Origin: Halococcaceae archaeon
Lineage (GTDB): Archaea; Halobacteriota; Halobacteria; Halobacteriales; Halalkalicoccaceae
Assembly: GCA_007128515.1 (NCBI GenBank)
Contig: SKXI01000023.1
Location: 1 to 5,034 of the forward strand
Direction of reading: 5' to 3'
DNA length: 5,034 bases
Within the stretch, counting starts at the first letter, position 1; each line of letters starts with the position of its first letter. The notes beneath the pieces are model-generated. The model ran no database searches. It had not been told where the DNA came from and saw only the letters and a list, made by a program, of their open reading frames with translations. The position numbers were made by a program, and so were the translations under genes. Shown here piece by piece: positions 1-5,034 of this stretch.

Positions 1-493
1 CCTCCGCGAGCACCGTCTCCGCGCGACGCATCCCCGCCATCGTCGCCTCCTGTACCGCTCGAAGCCGGTCGATCTCGGCGTCGCTCTTCACCGTGCGCAT
101 CTCGCCGACGGCCGTCGTCGAGGCGAGGTCGTGCCCGACGCGTTCGAGCCGGAGCGCGGCGTCGTGTGGGAGGTGTGCCGGGACGAGTAGCGTGGAGCCG
201 GGTTCGAGGAGCTCCGCGGCGCGCTCGCCCGCCGTCCTCCTCGGTCCGTCGTCCGCCGGGACCACCGTCCCGGGGAACTCCCGCCCGGCCTGGTCGGCGA
301 ACAGCGCGGGCGCAGGGAGGACGGCCTCCCCCCCGCGGTAGACGAACGCGTAGGGTCTGTCGGGACCCGAAAAGCGCGTCAGGTATCGCAGATCGTCGTC
401 GAAGCGGTCGCCGACGTGGACGAACGCGTCGGCGCCGCGCGCGCCGAGTTCGGCCGCGATCGGTTCGTAGTCGGTGCGCAGCGCCTCGCCCAT
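1..493 (-). CDS. M24-family Xaa-Pro peptidase-like protein, N-terminal part only (cut by window edge)
   Basis: The visible 164 residues begin at the ATG at 493 and run off the left edge with no in-frame stop. Residues 1-130 resemble the creatinase/prolidase N-terminal domain that precedes the catalytic fold, including a segment reading DDLRYLTRFSGPD (33-45). Residues 132-155 contain the typical hinge into the M24 'pita-bread' domain, KSDAEIDRLRAVQEA (136-150), followed by a helix. The Asp/His/Glu metal ligands of the family lie further on and cannot be checked. The family cleaves Xaa-Pro bonds in peptides or dipeptides in the cytoplasm with two metal ions; some members have other substrates or are non-catalytic. 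The start codon directly abuts the TAG stop of the upstream helicase gene, with only a weak purine-rich stretch (AAGGCGG) before it, so translation is probably coupled. Haloarchaeal genomes often label such genes pepQ, but several paralogues exist, so no symbol is given. Family call is firm; exact substrate is unknown. Confidence 0.88.
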   Translation of the reverse strand, partial: MGEALRTDYEPIAAELGARGADAFVHVGDRFDDDLRYLTRFSGPDRPYAFVYRGGEAVLPAPALFADQAGREFPGTVVPADDGPRRTAGERAAELLEPGSTLLVPAHLPHDAALRLERVGHDLASTTAVGEMRTVKSDAEIDRLRAVQEATMAGMRRAETVLAE

Positions 494-2329
494 CTAGTCC
501 GCCTTCGGAGCCTCGGCCTCGCCGGTGAGTTCGGCGATCAGCTCGGCGGGTTCCTCGCCGGTCGGCCGGTTCCGGAGCAGCACGTCGATCGGGAGCGTCG
601 GCGCGCCGTCGACGAGGTTCTGGAGCAGGACGAGACGTTCGCGTGCCCGGCTCATCCCGACGTAGAAGACGCGGCGCTCGTTGTCGGTGAGCACCGGTAC
701 GGGGTTCGTCGTCCGGGTGAACTCCCCCTCGACCTCGATGCCCTGCTGGTCGACCGTCGCGGCCATCTGCTCGACGACTTTCTCAGTTAAATCGGTCGCG
801 ACGAAGACGTGGTCGGCCTCGCGCCCCTTCGCCGAGTGGATCGTTCCTATCCGCACTCGGTTCGGGTCCATGTCGGCGTGCGAGCCCCGGAAGTACGCCT
901 CCATGCTCTTTCGCTGGAAGCTCGTGATCTTCCGGGACATGTCCGCGGCCGAGGCGGGGTCGGGCAGGAACGGGACGTGCGCTTTGATCTCCTCGGGGGT
1001 GACCTCGATCTCCGTGAGGTCGTCGACCTCTTCGGCTTCCTTCCGGTCGTCGATCAGGGTGAAGAGGTCGTCGCGGTCGTTCGTCCCGAACGCGCTGTCG
1101 GCGAACATATCGGCGAGCCGTCGGGCTTCGAGGCCGTTCACCGGCTCGCCCTCCTCCAACTTCTCGACGCCGCTCACGTACGCCGAGAGACGGTCCGTCC
1201 ACATCCGCTGGTCGGTGAGGATCTTGAACGGCATCCCCTCGCCGATGAACTCGTCGATGAATCCGAACATCTGATAGCGAGCTCTGAACAGCACCATCAC
1301 CGTCTCGTCCGGCGAGGAGTTGATCGTCCCCCGCACGTTCCTGACCAGGTCGAGCATCGAGGGGTTCTCGACCGCCTCGACGATCCCACCTTCCTTTCGC
1401 GGTTTCAGGTTCTTCTCCTGGCGGACCTCGATGTGTCTGACCTCGGTCTGGACCACGTCGAGCACCCGCGAGGGGAGCCGGTAGGAGGTGTCGAGGATGA
1501 CGTCCTCGCCCTCCTCTTCGAGCAAGAGGGAGGGATCGGCTCCCTGCCAGGCGTAGACGACCTGGTCGTCGTCGCCCGCGATCAGCACCCGCTTCATGTG
1601 GGGTTTCCACTCGTCGTAGACGTCGTACTGGAGCGTGGTGATGTCCTGAAACTCGTCGATGACGAGGTAGTCGACGTTCGGGACGAGCGAGCGCTGTTTC
1701 ACTCGCTCCAACATATCGGCGAAGCCGACGAGCCCCTCGTTGCCCTTGTGCGCTCGCCAGCCACGGATCGCCTCGGGGATGTCGAGTCGGTCGTCGGTGG
1801 AGGGCCAGGTGGGGGTGTACTTATTGCCCTCGAGCGAGTTCGGGTCGAGCTCCGGTGGAAGCCGGACCGTCTCGATGTCCCACTGGAACGGGACGTCGTA
1901 CCAGTCGGCGACGTCCCGCCGGGTGCGCTGGAGCCACTGGCTCGTCGCGATCACCTTGTTGCCGAGGGCGGTCGAGCGGGCGGTCCGGCGGTGGGCGCCC
2001 TCGTACTCGTCCTGGTACTCCAGGCCGTAGCTCTCACAGAACTCCTTTTTGTCCTTCTCACCGACGACGTCGCCGCGCGAGAGGTCGAGGAGCTCGTAGG
2101 CTTTCGCGTGCATCGTACAGACGTTGCCCTGGAGCGAGCGCGGCGAGACGTCGAGTCGTTCGGCGAGCCGCTCCCTGATCTCCGCGGCGGCCGCCCTGGT
2201 GTACGAGACCACGAGGATGTCGTTGACCGCGACACCCTCGTCCAAGATCTCGTCTACGCGGTCCAAGAGCGCCGTCGTCTTCCCGGTGCCCGGTCCGCCG
2301 AACAGCCGGATGACGTCTGAATCAGCCAT
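494..2329 (-). CDS. uvrD: UvrD/Rep-family SF1A ATP-dependent DNA helicase
   Basis: A 611-residue protein with a complete set of SF1A helicase motifs. Motif I (Walker A) is GGPGTGKTT at 11-19, and motif Ia is around SYTRAAAAEIRERL at 42-55. Motif II is VIDEFQD at 223-229 (Walker B), motif III AGDDDQVVYAWQGAD at 251-265, and motif IV SYRLPSRVL at 282-290. Motif V is GTIHSAKGREADHVFV at 495-510, and motif VI is RRVFYVGMSRARERLVLL at 552-569. Family members are 3'-to-5' translocases that unwind DNA in nucleotide excision repair, mismatch repair or replication-fork restart. At 611 residues it is shorter than bacterial UvrD (about 720). An upstream in-frame ATG at 2458 would add 43 residues. That extension is basic and low in complexity, unlike the acidic protein, and it would cover the promoter-like region. 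The ATG at 2329 instead puts Walker A at residue 11, as is usual, and sits 30 bp from a TATA-like box. The C-terminal tail (590-611) is acidic and probably flexible. The next gene starts immediately after the stop. Confidence 0.95.
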   Translation of the reverse strand: MADSDVIRLFGGPGTGKTTALLDRVDEILDEGVAVNDILVVSYTRAAAAEIRERLAERLDVSPRSLQGNVCTMHAKAYELLDLSRGDVVGEKDKKEFCESYGLEYQDEYEGAHRRTARSTALGNKVIATSQWLQRTRRDVADWYDVPFQWDIETVRLPPELDPNSLEGNKYTPTWPSTDDRLDIPEAIRGWRAHKGNEGLVGFADMLERVKQRSLVPNVDYLVIDEFQDITTLQYDVYDEWKPHMKRVLIAGDDDQVVYAWQGADPSLLLEEEGEDVILDTSYRLPSRVLDVVQTEVRHIEVRQEKNLKPRKEGGIVEAVENPSMLDLVRNVRGTINSSPDETVMVLFRARYQMFGFIDEFIGEGMPFKILTDQRMWTDRLSAYVSGVEKLEEGEPVNGLEARRLADMFADSAFGTNDRDDLFTLIDDRKEAEEVDDLTEIEVTPEEIKAHVPFLPDPASAADMSRKITSFQRKSMEAYFRGSHADMDPNRVRIGTIHSAKGREADHVFVATDLTEKVVEQMAATVDQQGIEVEGEFTRTTNPVPVLTDNERRVFYVGMSRARERLVLLQNLVDGAPTLPIDVLLRNRPTGEEPAELIAELTGEAEAPKAD

Positions 2330-2353
2330 TGCAACCGGACACGCCCGCCTGGA

Positions 2354-2360
2354 TGATAAG
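2354..2360 (-). promoter_or_regulatory. Candidate TATA box for the helicase gene
   Basis: Read on the minus strand this is CTTATCA, an AT-rich patch in otherwise GC-rich sequence. Its first T of TTATC is 30 bp before the helicase ATG at 2329. That distance fits a haloarchaeal leaderless transcript starting at or next to the ATG. A GAAAC stretch at 2368-2374 could be part of a BRE but lies somewhat far upstream. No Shine-Dalgarno sequence precedes the ATG. The assignment rests on position and base composition only. Confidence 0.4.
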
Positions 2361-2390
2361 CTCCCTGGGTTTCGATCGCCCGCAGACCTC

Positions 2391-2449
2391 TTCGAGAGAC
2401 GACAGCTCTCCCCTGGATGACTCTCTCGGGGGGTTGGATTCGAGAGACG
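2391..2449. repeat. Pair of 11-bp direct repeats upstream of uvrD, second copy part of a potential hairpin
   Basis: The sequence TTCGAGAGACG occurs at 2391-2401 and again at 2439-2449, 48 bp apart. The second copy can also pair with TCTCTCG at 2422-2428 (7-bp stem with CGAGAGA at 2441-2447, 12-nt loop rich in G on the plus strand). A second, shorter direct repeat, CCTGGATGA, is at 2348-2356 and 2412-2420. All lie in the 138-bp gap between the zinc-protein stop and the helicase start, upstream of the candidate TATA box. They might be regulator sites or chance in GC-rich DNA. There is no T-tract, so a terminator is not supported. Confidence 0.3.
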
Positions 2450-2467
2450 TTCGATCACGCCGATTCG

Positions 2468-2641
2468 TCACCGAGGCTGCCAGCCGCAGACGCCGCACTC
2501 GGTCGCCGATCGATCGTGAAGCCCACCACACTCCGGACACTGCTTCTTGTTGTACTCGGTGACCCAGCCCGCCGGACCGGTCTCGTGTCCACGCTGGGTG
2601 AGGAACTGGTCGAACAGGTCGTCGTGCTGTGCGGAGGCCAT
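2468..2641 (-). CDS. Small zinc-knuckle protein (57 aa), HVO_0416-like haloarchaeal family
   Basis: This short ORF starts with ATG at 2641 and ends with TGA at 2468-2470. Residues 1-30 are polar and begin MASAQHDDLFDQFLTQRGHE. After a short basic step (NKKQ, 31-34) come two zinc knuckles, CPECGG at 35-40 and CGVCGW at 49-54. The four cysteines are C35, C38, C49 and C52, which would bind one Zn2+ in a treble-clef or ribbon-like fold. From memory, this matches the protein family named after Haloferax volcanii HVO_0416, described only as a zinc finger protein. I also recall uvrD being its neighbour there (HVO_0415); neither was checked here. The role is unknown. Such small 'two CPxCG' proteins are common in haloarchaea and may bind nucleic acids or proteins. 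It has its own promoter-like element about 30 bp upstream and is followed by a 138-bp gap before uvrD. The reading frame is clear, with two conserved knuckles and a compact C-terminus ending GWQPR. Confidence 0.88.
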   Translation of the reverse strand: MASAQHDDLFDQFLTQRGHETGPAGWVTEYNKKQCPECGGLHDRSATECGVCGWQPR

Positions 2642-2664
2642 ACCTGTAATGCTATGTCACACCA

Positions 2665-2673
2665 TCACATAAG
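2665..2673 (-). promoter_or_regulatory. Candidate TATA box for the small zinc-protein gene
   Basis: On the minus strand this reads CTTATGTGA. The first T is 31 bp before the ATG at 2641, nearly the same spacing as the helicase promoter element, which suggests a leaderless or very short-leader transcript. The sequence between it and the start codon is unusually AT-rich for this window. The TTATGTGA part recurs upstream of the regulator gene. An AGGT directly touching the ATG is too close to act as a normal ribosome binding site. Confidence 0.45.
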
Positions 2674-2742
2674 TCCACCGACGGCGACAAGCGCTAGCGC
2701 GACACACTCCCGGATCACGGAAAGGACACGCCGCCCGCGGGC

Positions 2743-3483
2743 TCAGTCGCTCGTGATCGTCCGCGGGCTGTCGGTGCTCGCGACGGTCGATTCGACGGTC
2801 CCCTCGTGGACCAGCTCCTCGATCACCGCCCTGTGTGCCCGTCGGAGTCGCTCGGAGAGCGACTGGTGGCTGATCCCGAGCTCCTCCGAGAGCTCGCTCA
2901 GGGTGACTTCGCGTGGGACGTCGTAGTAGCCGTGCTCGTAGGCGGCAGAGAGCGTCACCCGCTGGCCGTCCGTGAGCGCGTGTGGCTCCTCGGAGTCGAT
3001 CGAGACGTCCTTGATCATCTCGATGGAGAGGTCGATCCCCGCGTCCTCACAGCGACTCACTGCTGCCGAGAGCTCCGAGCGCTCTTCGAACAGGAGCCGC
3101 ACACACCAGTCGTAGTTGCGCGTGTAGGCGTCGAGAACGATCCCCGCCTCGTCGAGCAGCTGGTCTATCGCCGCGGCGCCTCGCGTCCACTTCATCCGGT
3201 AGAGCCGCCGACCAGTGCCGTCACTCAGTCGGTCGTACCCCTCGATCGTCTCGTCGTCGTCGAGCGCGCGCTCGACCGCGTCGAGGTCGTCCGAGAACGC
3301 CCAGATCAGCGGTATCGGCGAGTCGCTCCCGCTCGCGACGACCGTCTCCAGCTCGAACCTGACGTCCGAGACCGACCGTAACGTCCCCTCGAGCACCGCC
3401 GCCTCCGCCGGAACCGACGCGACCGCTATCGTACTCTCCGCTACGCCGTTCCCTTCGCTACCGTCATCGTACATACACCCCAT
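2743..3483 (-). CDS. Bat-type (HTH_10) helix-turn-helix transcriptional regulator
   Basis: A 246-residue protein with the two-part layout of small bacterioopsin-activator-like regulators. Residues about 17-160 form the N-terminal Bat-associated domain, acidic and rich in alternating strand and helix segments. Residues about 169-223 form the HTH_10 domain: ALTDGQRVTLSAAYEHGYYD (169-188), then VTLSELSEELGISHQSLSER (193-212), where ELGISHQSLSERLRRA is the turn and recognition helix. The C-terminal tail is Ser/Thr-rich. There is no PAS, GAF-type sensor with recognisable cofactor residues, or receiver domain, so the signal is unknown. Related proteins bind DNA in the cytoplasm and activate or repress specific haloarchaeal genes; each genome has many paralogues. 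Two starts are possible: ATG at 3483 (used here) and ATG at 3474, three codons on. Neither has a good ribosome binding site. The gene stands alone, 142 bp after the carboxypeptidase stop and 101 bp before the zinc-protein start, and its target cannot be told from context. Confidence 0.9.
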   Translation of the reverse strand: MGCMYDDGSEGNGVAESTIAVASVPAEAAVLEGTLRSVSDVRFELETVVASGSDSPIPLIWAFSDDLDAVERALDDDETIEGYDRLSDGTGRRLYRMKWTRGAAAIDQLLDEAGIVLDAYTRNYDWCVRLLFEERSELSAAVSRCEDAGIDLSIEMIKDVSIDSEEPHALTDGQRVTLSAAYEHGYYDVPREVTLSELSEELGISHQSLSERLRRAHRAVIEELVHEGTVESTVASTDSPRTITSD

Positions 3484-3490
3484 GACGTCA

Positions 3491-3516
3491 CATAAACCAA
3501 CCTCTCGACAGTTAAC
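3491..3516 (-). promoter_or_regulatory. Candidate promoter region of the HTH_10 regulator
   Basis: Two AT-rich patches compete as the TATA element. GTTAAC at 3511-3516 lies about 30 bp before the ATG at 3483 and would fit a leaderless transcript from that start. GGTTTATG at 3491-3498 looks more like a TATA box but is only 8-15 bp before that ATG, and about 20 bp before the alternative ATG at 3474. The spacing therefore favours the first patch, leaving the second as a possible operator. No stronger call is possible by eye. Confidence 0.35.
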
Positions 3517-3625
3517 CGTTCTGCACGCCTATTCAGCGGTCCCCCCGAAATCGCCTCACGAGGACGGTCCTACCCGCCACCGGGGCTCGTCTCGTTCGGT
3601 CGGCAGGGGACCTCGATCGCCCTCG

Positions 3626-5034
3626 TCACAGGTCGTACAGTCCGCCGAACTTCTCCTCGGCGTAGGAGAGGAACGCCTGCGCGCCGAACCCGCTGCCGGT
3701 CGCGAGTTCCACCAGCTCCGGCGTCTCGTATCGGCAGCCGTGCCGGTGGACGCTATCCGTGAGCCAGTCGTGGATCGGACCGAACTCGCCCTCACGGACC
3801 AGCGCGTCCACGTCGAGGTCCTCGCGGATCGCCGCGTCGAGCCCTGCCGAGAGCAGGCTGCCGATCGTGTAGCCGTGGAACGCGGAGAACCGCGAGGACC
3901 AGTGGATGTCCTGCAGGCAGCCCTCCGTATCGGTCTCGGGCCGAACGCCGAGGTACTCCTCCATCCGGTCGTTCCAGAGGGTGGGGATCTCCTCGACCTC
4001 GATCTCCCCCTCGACGAACGCCCGGCCGATCTCACACCGCAGCAGGACGTGGAGGTGGTAGGTGAGCTCGTCCGCCTCCACCCGGATGAGGTTCTCGGGA
4101 TCGACCCGGTTGACGGCCGCGTAGGCCGTCTCCACGTCCAGCCCCTCGTGTCGCGGGAATCGCTCCTCGAACGTCGGGAGGAACAGCTCCCAGAACGCCC
4201 GCGTCCGGCCGACGTGGTTCTCCCAGAACCGGGACTGTGACTCGTGGACGCCGCTCGACCGCGGCTCGCCCAGCGGGTTCGCGTAGACGTCTCGACGGAG
4301 TCCGAGCTGGTAAGTGGCGTGGCCGAACTCGTGGATCGTCGCCGTGAGCGCGTCGATCGGGTCGCCATCGCGGAATCGGGTGGTGATCCGGCCGTCGAAC
4401 TGGTTTCCGGCCATGAACGGGTGGGGTGCGGTGTCGAGCCTGCCACGAGACCAGTCGTAGCCGAGGAGATCGAGGGCGTCGCGGCTGAGCGCCATCTGTG
4501 TCCCCTCGTCGTATCTCCCCTCCCAGGGAGAGGCGAGGTCGTCGCTCTCGCGGATCGCGTCGATCATCGGGACGAGTCCGGCCCGGAGCCGGTCGAACAC
4601 CCCTTCCACCTCCGAGAGCGGCAGGTACGGCTGGGCGTCCTCGTACATGACCTCGAACGGGCTCTTCTCGGGATCGATCTGCTCCGCGCGCTCGACCTGC
4701 AGCTCCCTGAGCCGCTCTAGCGTCGGCGCGAAGGCGTCGAAGTCGTCGTCGCGCTTCGCCTCCCGCCAGACCTGGGTCGCCTCGGCCCGCGTCCGTGCGA
4801 GTTCCTCGACGAGGTCTCCGGGGACGCTCGCCGCCCGGTCGTGCTGGCGGCGGACCTCGCGGACGACCGCCCGCTCCTCGTCGCCGAGCCGCTCGTTCTC
4901 GGCGCCGTCTATCGCCCGCGAGAGCCCGTCGCTCGTCAGCGCCTCGTGGCGAGCGGTCGAGAGCGTCGAGAGCTGTGCCGCGCGGGCGGGCGTGCCGCCG
5001 TCGGGCATCATCACCTGCTGGTCCCAGCCGAGCA
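3626..5034 (-). CDS. M32-family metallocarboxypeptidase (Taq/Pfu type), N-terminus beyond window
   Basis: The frame stays open to the right edge; the codons just inside it read LGWDQQVMMPDGG, a conserved internal segment of M32 enzymes. The GTG at 5014 is thus an internal Val, and roughly 30-40 residues are probably missing (family length about 500; 468 full codons before the stop are visible). Counting that Val as residue 1, the signatures are HPF (198-200), DGRIT (207-211, the DxRxT motif), HEFGH (228-232, DNA 4319-4333), HES (257-259), IRVEADELTYHLH (310-322) and GCLQ (365-368, the GxxQ motif). H228, H232 and E258 are the expected metal ligands, with E229 as general base. The 30-residue spacing from H228 to E258 equals that remembered for the Pyrococcus furiosus enzyme (H269/E299). 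The enzyme removes C-terminal residues from peptides (EC 3.4.17.19), with broad specificity that usually excludes proline, in the cytoplasm. All key residues are intact, so it should be active. It has no visible operon partner downstream. Confidence 0.96.
   Translation of the reverse strand, partial: LGWDQQVMMPDGGTPARAAQLSTLSTARHEALTSDGLSRAIDGAENERLGDEERAVVREVRRQHDRAASVPGDLVEELARTRAEATQVWREAKRDDDFDAFAPTLERLRELQVERAEQIDPEKSPFEVMYEDAQPYLPLSEVEGVFDRLRAGLVPMIDAIRESDDLASPWEGRYDEGTQMALSRDALDLLGYDWSRGRLDTAPHPFMAGNQFDGRITTRFRDGDPIDALTATIHEFGHATYQLGLRRDVYANPLGEPRSSGVHESQSRFWENHVGRTRAFWELFLPTFEERFPRHEGLDVETAYAAVNRVDPENLIRVEADELTYHLHVLLRCEIGRAFVEGEIEVEEIPTLWNDRMEEYLGVRPETDTEGCLQDIHWSSRFSAFHGYTIGSLLSAGLDAAIREDLDVDALVREGEFGPIHDWLTDSVHRHGCRYETPELVELATGSGFGAQAFLSYAEEKFGGLYDL

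Noticed and set aside
783..1610. 275-codon open frame on the minus strand inside uvrD
   Set aside because: It is an out-of-frame shadow of the helicase, extremely Arg/Gly-rich, with no domain.
809..2320. 503-codon open frame on the plus strand
   Set aside because: It lies wholly opposite the uvrD gene. Its translation is rich in Val, Arg, Leu and Asp runs with no domain, as expected for the complement of a high-GC gene. The minus-strand product has all helicase motifs.
2330..2458. 43-residue N-terminal extension of the helicase from the ATG at 2458
   Set aside because: The extension is basic and Ser/Arg-rich, unlike the acidic protein. It would place Walker A unusually far in, and it covers the TATA-like element and repeats.
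2691..2742. Two perfect 10-bp palindromes, GCGCTAGCGC (2691-2700) and GCCCGCGGGC (2733-2742)
   Set aside because: Several 10-bp palindromes are expected by chance in 5 kb, more in GC-rich DNA. Neither has a loop and T-tract for a terminator, and neither is tied to a known site.
3215..4240. 341-codon open frame on the plus strand
   Set aside because: It spans the start of the regulator, an intergenic gap and half the carboxypeptidase in antisense. Its composition changes abruptly from Ser-rich to Arg/Val-rich, and no motif is seen.
1..5034. The two peptidases (M32 and M24) as parts of a peptide-degradation cluster with the helicase and regulator
   Set aside because: They belong to unrelated families, sit at opposite ends with three other genes between them, and have separate promoter-like regions. 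Nothing beyond proximity links them.

Overview
The window looks like chromosomal DNA of a haloarchaeon (class Halobacteria). It is GC-rich and its proteins are strongly acidic (Asp/Glu-rich, Lys-poor). It carries a Bat-type HTH_10 regulator and a tiny zinc-knuckle protein of a haloarchaeal type. TATA-like elements about 30 bp before two of the start codons suggest leaderless transcripts. The genus cannot be named from the sequence.

All five genes lie on the minus strand and are read from the right end to the left. In transcription order they are: (1) an M32 metallocarboxypeptidase (5034 to 3626), whose N-terminus lies outside the window; (2) a Bat/HTH_10 transcriptional regulator (3483 to 2743); (3) a 57-residue double-zinc-knuckle protein (2641 to 2468), close to the family named after Haloferax HVO_0416; (4) a UvrD/Rep-type SF1A DNA helicase (2329 to 494); (5) the first 164 residues of an M24 (Xaa-Pro peptidase-like) protein (493 to 1), cut by the left edge. 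The intergenic gaps are 142, 101, 138 and 0 bp. No gap exceeds 300 bp, and no RNA gene, mobile element or CRISPR array is visible.

The first four genes look like separate or loosely linked transcription units, because each gap is over 100 bp and holds promoter-like sequence before the next gene. The helicase and M24 genes abut exactly (stop codon TAG followed at once by ATG, in the same frame), so they are probably cotranscribed and translationally coupled. The core of the region is an information-processing pair, the uvrD helicase with the small zinc protein just upstream. It is flanked by two cytosolic peptidases of unrelated families and a one-component regulator of unknown target. This is mostly ordinary core-genome content. 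The items most worth a second look are the small zinc protein beside uvrD, the in-frame TAG/ATG junction, and an 8-bp element shared by two promoter regions.
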